From Pterois miles (lineage: Eukaryota > Chordata > Actinopteri > Perciformes > Scorpaenidae): DNA of 64,000 nucleotides. Location of the stretch: NCBI GenBank assembly GCA_947000775.1, contig CAMQGK010000130.1, positions 4,160,001-4,224,000 of the forward strand. Reading direction: 5' to 3'. The position numbers and the translations under genes are program-made. The notes under the pieces are model-generated. The model had not been told where the DNA came from. It saw only the letters and a program-made list of their open reading frames with translations, and did not search any database. Below, piece by piece: positions 10,401 through 25,200 of the stretch (position 1 is its first letter; every line of letters starts with the position of its first letter).

Positions 10401-13400
10401 TATCTAAGACAAAGACTGTGAATTATGCTCCTCTGAGCTCATATGTGAATATTAATAACGTTTCTGGTTAACACCTACAGCCTTCTGCCAACAGGTGGCA
10501 GCACACAACACTTCTTCTGCTCCTGTGTTGTGTGAATGCAAAAGCTCCTCAATGCCCAGAAACAGTCGGCCACTATTTACAGGGAAAGAGGAGGGAGGGG
10601 GTGAAGAGAGGGCACACAGTGCTGTAGCAGAAATGAGTGAGTGATGCCTACTTCCATCCCGTACGTGACGGTTAGAGATTTCAAAGAGAAGTCTGCTTTT
10701 ACCTGAAAGCTCCTAGTTGCATGAAAGCAGTTTTGTGTCTTCAAGTGAGGTGCAAGGCATGATTTGTTCCTGTTAAACGCCCTGCTTAGTGTGCATTCAT
10801 TTCCTGATCCTCACCCACTGACACATGCAAGTGCACTGACTTCCTCCTCTTCAAATGGGAGAGAAATAAAGCATGTATGTACATACATGAAGCCCACATA
10901 CACCTGCATATGCTTGCATGAGTATACAACACCTACAATGACAATGCTTTAATTTTAAAAAGCATGTCACAGGGCTGACACATGGAGACAGACATTCACA
11001 CCTACGGGACACTTAGAGTCAACAGCCTGAATGTCTTTGGACTGTGGGAGGAAACCAGAGCACCCGGAGTAAACCCTCGCTAACACGGGGAGAACATGCA
11101 GACTCCACACAGACGGGCCGCAAGCCGGGTTTGAACCTGCGACCTTCTTCATGGTATCATATGAAATGAGGAAACCTAAAGAATCCATTACTGCAAACCA
11201 TGTCATATTAGGAGGTTAAATAATGCTACGAAGTTATGCTAAATTTCAGCGAGGAAAAACTGGCATTGCCATTTTTAAAGGGGTCCCTTGACCTCTGACC
11301 TCCAGATATGTGAATGTAAATGGGTTCTCTGGGTCCCCACCAGTCTCCCCTTTACAGACATGCTCACTTTATGATAATCACAGTCAGTTTGGGGCAAGTC
11401 ATAGTCAAGTCAGCACACTGACACTGTTGCCGCCTGTTGGGCTGCAGGTTGCCATGTTCTGATTAACCAGGCTAACCAGAGGCAGACAGTATTAAACAGA
11501 CAAATACAATGGAAGATAGCACCGTCAGAAGAAGCTAAAACCTTACACGACGCAGCAAAGCTTTGCCACATTTCAGCCGTTTGATCACTGACACATTTCC
11601 CTACCACGGAGCAGCACGTCAGAGTTTATTTCAGGAAATTCAGTTTGAGAGAAAATCAAAGGTCAGACGCCGACAGCTGCACGCTCTTCTTCTTCTTCTT
11701 CTTCTTTCACAGAAGTGCCTCCACACTCAGTGTTTTTATAATACACTCTGTCAATACATAAACCCCGCGGGGCTAATTATCTCAGGCAGTCTGATTGCAG
11801 GTAACAGTGAATGTGTTATTAAAGCGGCAAGAGGAAAACTGCGCCTGCAACACCTCCTGTTTTCCCTGGAAGCTCTTCAACAACAATGTGGCTAACATGT
11901 TGGGTTTTGTGGGATTTAATTGGCTGTTCCCTTATGGGCTTTCCATGTAGGCCCACATGTAATGAGAGGACATGAACGTTTGCACGGCATCCCGTCTCTG
12001 GTGAGAGTTAACCTGCCAGGCTACACTCTTCCCACATCTTTGTGGGAGTGTTGCTTCCCTTTATTCTCTGGCAAGCTGTTTTCAATACATTAACGATCTG
12101 CTACACCTTTGCTTTCCTCTGTCAGTGCCTCCAACATCGCTGGGTACTTGGTTTTAGGTGCTCGGTACCGAGCTACATCTGGAAGCCAAGAATTGATTTG
12201 CAGTGAATCTCAATCCATATTTTTTCTATGACTGTCTGAATCAAGGCTCTTTTGCTCTTTGTATCTCGGCTCTGAAGGGAAGGCATCTGGTTTCAGAGGC
12301 TGGAGAAATCAAAGCTCTCTCCCTCCTTCTCCTCCTGAAGAAGAAGAAGAAGAAGAAGAGACTCCTTTTTGTCCACAGTGGGGAATTCATTTCCTCTGTT
12401 TAACTTTCATGGTCATGCACACAACACACACACACATGAGTATGGAGAGATGTAGAGTGAGGGGGCTGCTCCAGACAAGCGCCCCGAGCAGTTGGGGGTT
12501 GGTGCCTTGCTCAGGGGCACCTCGGCAGTGCCAAGAGGTACTGGCACCTCTCCAGCTCCAGTTCACCTCAGTTTTGGTCCATGCGGGCTTGAACCGGTGA
12601 CCCTCCGGTCCCAGCCACTCCCTCAGACTGGCTCTGCCGCCCCCAGAATAGGATGCCTACTGCAGCCAAAACAGTCAGACTCCATCTCTCAGCGACGGCA
12701 GCACTAATGGTGGTTTTCACCTTCAGCAGCCATTGTTGGCAGGTTTTTTTGTTTTTTTTTTTTGAGGACCATGTAATTTTAATTCCATTCCCCCATGGCA
12801 ATGGGCAGCTCCATAAAACTTAATGAAAATTCACTCCCTGCAGTAGTAATCTAGCGTTACATCCAAGGCCAAGGAGCACATCATTAACGGACTACATTAT
12901 CGTTTGTAGGGTCACAAGTTAGGTTAAAATCCCTGTTCACAACTACACATCTATTGTGTAGTAAAGATGTGTATAGTATGTGGTAGTAGAGTATGTTCTC
13001 ACTGTCTGGAAGCCAGTCTAGGATGCTATCAATGTTTTATCTAAAGTTAGCAGCTCTACTCCTAAAGACTATGTCAACATTTTATCTGTTACTTTTAGCT
13101 AATGTTTATGTCCAGCTCTGTGCGTTGTACACAAACCGACTAGCCAACAGTTTGCGGAGATGCACACCCAAAAGAAAAGACAGAGCTTCTGGTCGGCAGG
13201 AGAAACACACCTACTGTCAAACATTACACTTGGATAGCAACAGGTTTCTGGAAATGCTCAAATATTGCAACGCCGGAAGGTGATTTAAGGAATGAAAAGT
13301 ATACACGGCTGCATGTAAACAGGAATATCAGTGAAAAACTGAATATGTAGTAATTGTTAACTGTCAATTGCAAATCCCAAAATAAATAATACATATGTTT

Positions 13401-15993
13401 GCATTTCTTGTTTTGTTTGTGTTCTAATAGCTTTGGAAGTTGAAGTTATACCAGATGGAAAGTCTTACATCAATTTGAGGTTACGTGCTCTCCACTTCAC
13501 AGCTTCCAGTGCTGCCACAAAACAACGGTCTTTGTGTTAAACAGCTCAACACACATTCTGGGAACATGTGAAGTGCTGTGTTTAGCGGAGAGCTTGCACC
13601 GTGCAGTACAGCCCCGCCTGGCTCTGTGGCTGCTGTGTCCTTGTCTTTGTGAATAAGAGTGGTTTGGAGTAGTGAGGAGAAGAGACAAGTCATGACGTGA
13701 ATGGAGAAGTGCTTGTGTGGACGGCTGAACCAAAGACAGACTACAGCCACTCTGTTCAAGGCTGGTTCTGTTCACACAAAGACACTCTCTTCTCCAAACA
13801 GCGTCCACCACCTCTTTTAGCATTTTAGCACTAACAATATTCTGCCAGTTAGCTGGGCCAAAGTTACAGGAAAAAGCGTGGGAGTTGGTTTGTGGCTTTC
13901 AGAGCCAAGTAATGAACACCGTGCCTTCACACTTATTTCCCTGAAGGGCCTTTTCTTTTTTCAAACGAGACAATTTACAGCTGGGCGGACTCACCTTGGT
14001 CTCTCGGAGGAGGAACTGCAGGTCTCGGCCGCTCAGGATCCCGTGGTTCTTGACGTAGCTGGGGAGGTGCACGGTGCTGGTGCCGTGAACGGTGCCGTGG
14101 ACCTCCATGTAGCTGTGAATGACGTCAAGGTATTTCTTTTTGTCCTGGAACAAACAGGGAGATACAGTCAGTATTTTCAATGATTATTCATCATTAAAAG
14201 AGGCTCTGACAAAACAGTGACACAAATTAATGTTAAAAAATGCATTTAGATTATTGATATTAAGCTGGTCCAGAAAAAAGCATCCAGGAAATGAACCATT
14301 CAGAATAACACATGGATCAGGATCACTCCCAGCAGCCTGGTGAACTTTAGTTCGAGCTACCTGACTGACCATCTGGCCACAGAGGCAGGCAGAGCTAAAA
14401 ATAGCAGCGTATGAAGAGCATCAATGCCCTCAATACCCTGCTATTGTTATTAAAGTCTTACTGATCCATGATGTCCTTGATCAAAAACACGATAAAGCAT
14501 TCAAAGCATGCCAATAAAACCTGCTTCCTTTATACCAAAAGTCATGTCCTGCCCACTTCCATCACACAGGGCTGATTTTATACAAACGGACAAAGTCAAA
14601 AGAAAAACCATTTAAATATATGTTTTATGTATTATTAAAGGGGCACTTCACCTATTACTTGTCATGGGGCTTACTACTCAACTTGGCTCTAGTGATGCAA
14701 CATATACTTATTATTTTATCGTACTTATTTCTGCACTAGGAAGCGTCAGGGCTCTAAACTAAGCGTCCCGTTGTCCTGTGTTTGGGATGCAGTGAATTCC
14801 CCATCGATGCATTCAGGGTGTGAGGAATGTCAGGTCTTAGGTTTTGTTTATTCATGTTTGCATGTTCTGTGCTTTCACTTCCTGTTTTATTTTGTATTCT
14901 AACATCCCTTCTCATTTCAGGTTGCTTCATTTCCTGTTTGCATGCTTCCCGCCCACACCTTTGAGCACCTCCCCCTGACCTAGTTTCTAACACCATTCAC
15001 CTGGTTCTGATCGTCTTCTCCCCGCCCTGATTGTGTCCACCTGTGCATCGTCAATCACTCCCCTCACTAGTATTGAATGTGTGCTTCCTTCCCTCTGTGC
15101 CAGGTCAACTATTGTAGTTTTAAACACCATATCTGAGTCCATTCAGTATATGATAGAATAATGTCTACTGGTCATACAGCCAAGCAGCTGTAATCAACCC
15201 GTTTAGCTGTATCCACCTTGACGAAGACTGTGAGGTCCAACTGTTTTTCTTTTTAAACCATTTATACACCCAAAAATAGATGTTTTTAATATTAACTTTT
15301 CTCCGCCTCGGAGCGCACTTTCATCTTCAGGAGCACCTTTAATGTTGCCCAGAATTTACTGCAGTAATTGCACTTTGCCTCGTTACGTCACGTGTCTGGA
15401 GGATTACGGATTCAGACCATGTGCTAACAGTCCAACGTGGACTGAAACAGAATTACAGATGATATTAAAGATGTTCTAATAATGAGCAGACGTTATGAAG
15501 TCGCCTAAAAGTGATGATCAAATATTAGGCCAACGGTTTCCTGGACTCTTTACTTTGAACATCTTTTTAGCTTCTTTGCAATCGCTGGATCGTAGAAGAC
15601 CCACAACAGCTTCTTCTTCTTAAAAATCAGTTTGAATGGAAACATAAAAAGGCCTTTGATGGGCCCCAAGCTGAGACTGTCACTGCAGGTTTGTGATTAT
15701 CATGTAACCATGTGCCAAATTTGCACCAAAATATTCCCTGAAATGCAGACTGAGCCATACGGGAGACGCTTACTGTATAGTACAATCCAGCCATTCAGGG
15801 AGAAGGTATAGATGAAAGCTGGCCATTTTCTCCATAATGACAGGATGCCTCAAAGGCACAGTCCCCTTCTCACACACTGGAATATTATTGATTACCAATA
15901 GCTCCAACACTCTTGGGGCAGCAAGGCCATTATCGTTAGAAGATACCTGTTTCAGATTTACAGACAAGCCTGCCTTTCAAACTGTCCCTGTGT

Positions 15994-16064
<71 letters not shown>

Positions 16065-16179
16065 ACCCCAGTGCTTCCTTTCGGGGCTTAAATTTCAGGT
16101 AGCCGCTCGTCAGGATCCCAGGAGGCCCAGCTATCAGATGCCTCCAGCCAGCCTGCTGTAACTAAAGCAGCCTGGTGTG

Positions 16180-16216
<37 letters not shown>

Positions 16217-19200
16217 TGTGTATTGTGTGTGTGTGTGTGTGTGGTTGTAAGAGCGTGAGAGATGAAGTCCTAATTAGAAGGTGAAATCACTACCCTGTAA
16301 TCTTTTCACTCAGGAGAGCTGAGCTAGGATTTATGTGTGGGTGTGTGAGGGGATTTATATTGCTGGTAGCCACCTGAAAAAGACACACACACTCGCAAAA
16401 TCTATAGAAGGTGGTGCACGAGATCATAAAAGGCCAATGAGAAAAAAAAAGAGCTGATGCACTTGTAACAGAGAAAAACATTCAAGAAATATTAACGTGA
16501 TATATTTTACATTTTTACCCGTGAGGCTAAAAAACACCATAATTCAAATGCAGTCTGGTGATTCATGTAAATTTTGAATTGTTTAAAATATTTGTTGTAT
16601 GTTTACATCAGCTGATGGAGCCGTAAACACAAAAGCTGACAGATTCTGAGGCTTCATCCTCACTAATACACTTTAAAAAGCACAGGCGTCCTCATTACTT
16701 AAATGTTTTCGAGCCCCTGTTTCAGTTTTAAAACTCCGGGGGTTGTGTTTTAGTCTGGGCAGACAGAAGCAGAGACCTCTGAAAAGGATGACGCAGACGC
16801 CCACGTTCGCTGATCGATCGGGTGTTAACGGTCACGCTGTGCCCTTCCGTGGTTCGTCACGGCCCCATCATGTGACCCTTTTTCCGAAAATAGACATCAG
16901 CTTCGAACCAGCAGTTAATTTCAACACAGATAATGGCAAAAAACCCTGCATTTTATAATGTTATTATCGCTTTGCGACAATTGTACAATTGTAACGGCGT
17001 GATCAGTTTATTGGCATTAAACATGGAATTTAAAAAATGAGGGCTGTAAATTAATATTTAATACTAATGTAATATTCTTATCAACATGGGAGTGGACAAA
17101 TATGAGCTGCTACAATCTAAAAATTGCAAGTTGCAATAATGCGTGAAACAAATTAGTGTTAACATAATACTGTAAGTTAGATTATGGATTATAAGGAACA
17201 CTTTAGGAGAACATGGTTGGGTGTACTGTACATGCCCGCCTGGAGAGGAAAGAAAAAACTACTTAAGGAAAAAGTCTCTTAAGGCAGCAGCAGGATTTGT
17301 GTGCTGAGTTTATTGTGAACGCTCGAGTGGCTCGGTTAGTGTGAGCGGAGGAGGAACATACATGGCCACGACCCTTGGAGGCAGTCGGCGCACAAAGCTT
17401 CACGGTCAGAGGACATCACTTGCCCCTGCCGTGCTCTCCGAGCATGGCTGGCTCGCGCACAGAAGACGAACAAGAGCTGGAACGAAGTGGGAGTTTGTTT
17501 AAACGAACAAGCCAGAAACAGGTTGAAAGACGTAGAAAATCCCAACACTAGCAAAGCGTGACAGGAATGCAGAAGTGGGGCAACATGTGCGTCGCCATTT
17601 TTAGATCCACTGTAGATTTTCCTTTGCTTTTCCTTCATGTAACAATATGTCAACTTCAGTTCATAATCCTGACTGGGCTGTCAGCACGCTGAGAAGCAGA
17701 GAGAAGTTATGACACAGTTGTAGCACTGCCGGGCGTGCAGGCAGGCATGTCCTCACACAGCCATGTGCATCCAGTAATGTATGTGTACATCTCCGACCAC
17801 ATGCGATTCGCAATCTGAAACCAGGAAGCACATCGATTGCGGCACCCTTGTACAGGAGCAAGTGCTTGAGGAATTAAAATAACTGCTTCAGCTGGAGAGG
17901 TTGATTGAGGCAGGGCAGGAGGAGGAGGCGAGTTTAACGACCTTGTAAATCAGAGGGAGTTTGTAAATACGAGCTTGGGGAGGAAACAGGAGAGGTGGCG
18001 GCTGTTTCTGTCGGCGGAGGGAAGGGCAGCGGGATGAGCGTCCGGGCTGAGAGACAACTTAACAATAACAAAAAAAGCTAACTCACTACTGATCCGTCTT
18101 TATGACTGCTAGCATTACAGCGCTCACCAGTTCATAGTGGCAACATTTTCCAACAGCAGTTTAATATACTGCATATCCAGTTAATGAAAGCTTTTACATG
18201 TATATGTGTCTAAAAGATATTTTATAATGAGCCGACCACCTCACGGTACCGCCAGCTGTGAGCTGGGATCTGGTTTTAAAACGTTTGATCCATCTGTCAT
18301 CTGTTGCATCTGTCATAAAGTAACAAACCAGTCCTAGTTCCTCACATTATCAAGTTATTAGCAAATTAAATGAAATATAAACTCATTTTATTATATTTGG
18401 AGAAGCTTTTACATCATCCAACAGTTGCCACATGCCCAGCTGGAAACTTACGTAGATCTACTATACTATATATCGATATACTATACTATAGCTAATATAT
18501 ATATACGATATACTATACTCTTTAATGGGATGGTGGAGTGTACATAAACTTTAGTCTTCAGTAGTACATAATCCTTCTGTAAATGCTAACATTTGCCAAT
18601 TAGTCATAGACTGTATATAAGAAGAGGACGGACTGATGTCACCCATTCGTGTGAGGACTGCTGTTTTGAAGCCTTGAGTTTGGCACATTGGCCATGGACA
18701 TCCTGGTTTTTGACTGTCACCATCTTGATTTTTGACTGTGACCATCTTGATTTTTGGCTGTTTGATTTTTGACTGTGACCATCTTGATTTTTGGCTGTCA
18801 CCATCTTGGTTTTTGGCTGTCACCATCTTGTTTTTTGGTGGTCACCATCTTGTTTTTTGGTGGTCACCATCTTGATTTTTGGCTGTCACCATCTTGTTTT
18901 TTGGTGGTCACCATCTTGTTTTTTGGTGGTCGCCATCTTGTTTTTTGGTGGTCACCATCTTGTTTTTTGGTGGTCGCCATCTTGTGTTTTTTGCTAGTGA
19001 TATGAGACGGCAGATGCAACTGAATGCTGAACATTTTTAGAGGACAAAAATGGCATGAACTGGAAACACACTGACAGGTGTAAATTTGTAAGATGAAAAC
19101 ACAAACAACTCTCAGACCAGACAACACCATGGTAACGACCTGTCAATCACAAGGCAGCCACGCCCTGAAGCATCCCCTGCTTTATGGTCTGTTGGACTCT

Positions 19201-22200
19201 AAATGCAGAAGCTCAGGCGCTCAGTTCCCAGGTCTGAGAGCGAGCGTGAGAGTAAGCCTTTTGGCTATTATATCATTAATTATTTTGGCCTTCCCTACTG
19301 TGTAAATGCAGGAATTATTGTTGAAATTATGCGCATAATGAACAGGAGATGAATGGGCGTTTCTTTCTACAAGGCCAATTCCTTCATTTGAATTGCAGCT
19401 GGGGAATATAAAGAGCCGTCTCCCCACCTTTCAATTTACATTTTATTCTATTTTATTTGTTTGTTAGGCGACTATAGACGGTAACCAAAGCAACACTTGG
19501 AGCTGGTGTATTGCCGCTGGTACTTGTTGTATTTATGTTCCACCTATGGCCTTTTACACAAAGCATTACAAATAAAGTTAAAAAAAATTGTTTTCCCTTA
19601 ACTATTAAACTTCTCCTCTGTATGTTGTGTCTGCTGATTGCTTTCTCTCTGATTGCTTTCTCTCTTCAGGGCTGCAGACCTGATGAGGCTAATCAGCAGC
19701 ATGGGACACACCTGGGCCAGGTGTGCTCTCTGTTTAAAAGGCAGAGCAGGCAGCAGTCTAGAGGACTGGCAGACCTCATCACACACCAGACCTTTGGGTT
19801 CATTTTTTCTTGTTTTTACAGCACAACATCCATGCAGCACATGTTCACACATCCGCTCCCTACACTACTGACTTTCCAGATTCCTCCCGTACATTCTTTT
19901 GATTTACTTTTGATGATGAAGATGAAGTTGTAGAGCCGGGCTGTGACGGTTGGTATAGGGGCAGAGCTGCAGGCCCAGAGCGCTTTCTCTGGACAGGTAG
20001 CGGTGTCAAGACACAGATTAATCTTGCTTTACAGCACATTTCAACCGAAACAATCAACCTCTCCCTCCACCTGAGACACTGTGTTCGACCCGTCTCGCTT
20101 GTGTCCGGTCCTCGTGCTCTCAAAAAGACTGTAATGAGCAAAGCATCAGTCTGAGTCTACTGCAGTAACCTAAGAGGTGTGAAGAGCTCTCGCCTCATCA
20201 GAATGCAGACAGGTGCGCTTGGTTCGACTTACTCCACCCTCAAACTGCCTCCGACATCAAACGCAACTCTGATCGTCCTTCCCATCTGAAATTATTTCCA
20301 ACTGACAGACTCTGGGGCCACAAAACCAGAAGCTTGTCAATCAGGACAAAAAATTCACTCCACCCATTCTTCAGAGGAGGAAAAAAATCATTTCCCCACA
20401 CAACACACACATTATACGCATTTCTCTGCAGTGGTGTCGCAATGTTGAGCCAGTCAGAAATAACCGTCAAGTGTGGCGATTTGCACAAGGGCGCTTTAGC
20501 AATGCCAACGGCCACCAGGCCCAGGCTGTGGCTTTACTGACTCTTCACTGTTGTACTGAGGTTCTATCAATTCAACTCACATTACTTGTATTTAAACTCA
20601 TCCATGTTCTCCCTGAACACAGTCAGGTGTGTAAGAACATATCAATATTATGTTTGGCCATAATGTATTGATATTTTCACCTATTCTAACATGGCGTGCT
20701 TGAATATTTCTGCATACTGGGGTCCCTAATCTTACCTGAATGACATAAACTGGGTATCACCGTAAAGCTGAGACTCTTGTGGATCCAATGAGTCCAATTG
20801 TTTTCATGTGTGATCATGTTAGTCCCCATAGTCACCATTTCACAGTGACGTTTTTCACTCAGATGTTACGCATATGGTGGTGTGTTCTTTATACAGTGAC
20901 ATATTCCCTAAAATTAGATTTGGAAATCTCGATATATGGTCTTACTTACAGTATCACAATTTGGTTTGAGTGTGCCATGTAATGATTTCAGTATATATTT
21001 TTTATGCTAAAAGCATGTGAGGTTTTCTAGACAACATCTGTCATTGTTTTGTGTTGTTAATTGACTTCCAATAATAAATATATACATACATTTGCTTAAA
21101 GCAGCATATTTGTCCACTCCCATGTTGATAAGATTATTAAATACTTGATAATTCTCCCTTAAATTCACATTTTGAACAGATAAAAAATGTGAGATTATAA
21201 TAATAAACCAATTGACAACTACAAAAAAAAAAATCACGATACTCAATATTTTCCCTAATTCAATCCCAGTGTGTTTAAATGGAATTAAAATATTGCAAAC
21301 TGCTCGTGGCTATCGCATTTTCTCCAGGAAATGCGTGATCGGCATCATTAGAACTACTGCACGATCTCGTAGTGTCTGATTCATGGACTAACAGATGAAT
21401 GTATGACAGGTGCATGTGTAAATAAACACCTAGGTGGATGTACTGTAAAACCCATTAGACACTTTGACAGATGCTTAGAAGTCACCAGGGAGAACATGGG
21501 TGGTAAATAGTATCCAGAAGTGCTTGGAGTGCAGTCAGGAGACGTTATTTACTTCAGTGCCCTCCCACGCCCCATTAGACATAACAGTGAGTAACCTATT
21601 GGAGTTTGGTGGATGGCCAGAGCATGCTTTGGACTCAGACAGTAGATGAGGTGCTGTGTGAATGCTGAGCAGTGAGTCCCTGCAATGAATGTGTGGGCTG
21701 CATAATCATCCAAGTTTAACAGGCCTGGTTCAAGTGAAATAAATAAAAAAACACATGCAGCAGCTGTATCATTCCTGCCCGTCCTGCAGCGACGGAAATA
21801 CCTGTAACGTCACCTGCAATTAAAAGATTTTCACACAAGCTAACGACACCAGGAGGGATCTCAACGCCATTTTTACATATTCAAAGTAGTGAAGCTTGCA
21901 GTGAACAAAACAGGTGCCATGAGGAGGGGTCCATATTCTTTCAAGCCTATCATGAAGCCTGCTGTCCTCGGTCAGTGTGGTATAAGCAGAGTTAGCCCAT
22001 TTATGACTTCTCGTTGCTCTGCTGCAGCTGTTGTAGTTTAGTTCACTGTTAATTATATTATTTTCTGTTGTTGCACATTTGTTGGTCATAAATCTACATT
22101 AGTCATTTACTGCTTCTGTGAGTGATCGCAGAAGCAAACAGAGCTGACGTTCAGAGCGCTTGTCCTGCTTTCGATCAATAAAATCGAAGTCGATGGAACA

Positions 22201-25200
22201 AGACACACACTTCAGGTCATTCTGGATCAAGGCGAGGCCAGCGTGTCCCCAATGACTGATCGGGACTAACCATGCCAAGAAACTTCAACCCAACTTCAAA
22301 ATGTTCAGCTCATTCATTTCGTCTTTCTTTTCCTATTTTTCATATTTTAAAATATTAAACTTTTGCTGCTTTGAAAATGTTGACAATTCAACAGCTTTCG
22401 GCACCTATAAGTCATCTGACGGTTTGACTGCTTTTATCGCTTCAACTGAGTTCATCTTCCTCAACTGCCTCTTCAAACCCTTTCAGGGTTCAGATCCTCA
22501 CCTTTGAACTAAAACGACATACTTATTTAGCACTTTTAAGTCCCACAGCGTTCACACACACACACACACACACACAATTTACTTTTCATTTCAGCAAACA
22601 CGTCAAATCTTCTTTACTAGAAGTGGTTCGTTTCTTCCAGGACTTACACTTCAACTGACCCATCCAGCTCAATCCAACACCTACACATACTGTACAACTG
22701 ACATTTCAACTGCTATCAGTGCTCTAAGTTCAAATGAATCTTCACCGTCTTTCAGCATTTACACTTAGTTTTTGAGGGATGTTTTTTCAACTGCCACTTT
22801 TTTTTTTCAGTGTTTGAACTAACTAGTTGACAACTTTCTCTTAAAGGTACATTTTGAACAGTTACAATATAAAGCAGCAGCAAACAGCACCTTCTGGAAA
22901 TGTCTTGAATAATTCGATAAAACATCTGTGACAGAAGGAAACAATTCAATAACTGCAATAACATTTCCCGCTCCGACCGGGCTCGTTCCTCTTTCTGCCG
23001 TGGCACTCGGGCCAGTTCAATGGCACAACGGATTGCTTCATCAGATCAGACAGTAAAACTGAAGACAGTTTAATGTTCAACTCAACTTGAGTGTCCATCA
23101 TGACAAACACATGGTTGTGTTTCTGGGTAAGAGTGTGGGACGGCGGCCCTTGCTGCTCTGCATATGCAGTGATTCGTCTTTCCTCTCCACGTCCTCTGAT
23201 GTGCTGCCAAGGGCCTGCAGCTTTGCCTCTCTCTACATCCCTCCTCTTCCTCACCTTCCTCACAGGGACACTGATGATTTCAAGGAAATGTAGTGCGCTG
23301 ATGAGGCGAGTCCAGGTTAAGAGAGGAGATGTAGATTAAGATATAAAAGACAAGGCGGTAATATGAGAAATGTATTGAAAATATTTCAAACTTAAATATG
23401 TAAAACCTGTTTGTACAGAGTTGAAAGCCAGCAATCCCTTGCTCTGCCTTTCTAGTCCAACTGGGTTGCTATGGGAACGGCTCCTTCAGAGGTGGTTTGG
23501 CCATTTTATTATCTGGTCTCACCATCAACAACAAAATAATGACTTGCCATCCTTCATCCTTCTTTCATCCCCAGGTCTGTTTCTCATGCAGTCCTGCTCG
23601 TTCTTCAGGTCAGAAGAGCGACCCCCGCTTTGACCTTCGTCGGGTTACAGGGCGTCCTCAGCAAAATGAAGAATCATTTCATATCACTACAAATTGATTC
23701 ACCGCAAATGATCCGTCTTAATCACCGACTCTCACCTCTGTTACCACAAATCTCTCATAAAGTTAGGAACAACCTCGACCCTGGAGCCAAGTCTCCACTG
23801 TGCTCCCCAAAAATCTGTTGATTAGCTCACAGTAATTTATAATTACAACATCTCAGCTAGATTGACCTCATGATGAGGCATGAATTATTCATGATGAGGA
23901 CGAGAACCGCTGACACAACTGTCAAAACGAGTGTCAGACGCCAGACTTGTCCCTCTCCTTTTTACTACTTAACACTGAGTCTGTACAGTTTTCAAGATAT
24001 TTAACAATTGCCCCAATTTTGCAGTTTGTTGTGATGGAGAAAAAAAAAAAACAATAAAAAAACAATGAACACAAGGTATATGGATTTGAAATAATTGAAC
24101 AATGAATCAATTAGTTGTCAACTATTAAATTAATCGGCGACTATTGATCAGTAATTTTTAACTAGAATTACAGCCTTGTTGTTGTGTGCCTCCGCCAACC
24201 AGGGAAGTTGCAGTTTACATCCATGTTTGTCCAAAATATCATAAACTTCATTTTATCCTGTTAGACATTTGTGTGAAATTGCCATAATTAGCATGTGAAT
24301 TATTGAGTTATGGCCAAAAAAACGTGTTTTGTGGGGTCACAGTGACCTTTGACCACCGAAATCAAATCAGATCATCTTTAATCTAAGTGGACGTTTCACG
24401 CGTTCCTGATATATGATGTTGCAAAGAATGGACCAGATGTATGTACATACCGATGGACGGACAAACCAAAGTCATACTACTTCCACCAGGGATGTTAATA
24501 ATGAACAGTTTAACCGTTAACCAACATTATGAATTTTAATCGGTTAAAAAGGTTATAAGAAATAATGCAGAGGAGTGGCTCATCACTTTAAACAACTATT
24601 CACAAATTAGAGAAAATAAGTAAGAGATTAATCGACAATGCAAGTAGTCGTTAGTTGCAGCCTATCCAGATGGCTAGACTACTACTCCTATAAGGTTTGA
24701 GTAATCCCGACAGTAGCTCGTTGCACCACAATTTGTCTCTATAAGCTCATACAACTAAACACCATTTTGAGAATATAAATAGTTTTAGCGCCAAAGTTGC
24801 TCATTGGCAAATAAAACTGTTTTGTGCTCGAAGAAATGAGAAACTCATGTTCCCTACAAAGCATCTGGCGTGCGTCACAGTACTTTTTCTCTCTGTTTTG
24901 ACTGGTGTTGATGAAAATGTGCAATGAAAAACCCGCCACATTAAAGGCGAGGAAGGATACAGCATTGGGCTAGATGACACTCTGGTCCGCACAACGCCAG
25001 CTTCAATGTCCAGAGTTTCTCCACACTCGTTTTGGTTTATTGCTCAAAATGGCAAAAGAAATGTGAAAAGACTTCAGTGGAAATATTGCCGACGGTGTCC
25101 AAAGTCTGTGAAGTCTGGCCTGAAGTTTCTTTGAATTTGTTTCATGAAGCCTGTAAAGCAGACAATAAAAAGGTCCACATGTGAAATTAAAATTTTTTGG

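Larger units (their letters stand above)
7796..13994 (-). other. mgat5 intron between residues 510/511
   Basis: This 6.2-kb intron holds an LTR-element remnant (8073-9146), a GGT/GGA array (9545-9858), a SINE-B fragment (10972-11149), a family-1 MITE piece (11150-11465) and a family-A SINE (12337-12644). The parts 9150-9540, 9860-10960, 11470-12330 and 12650-13990 show no feature I can name with confidence, although 9974-10430 has the look of an old DNA element. Confidence 0.85.
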
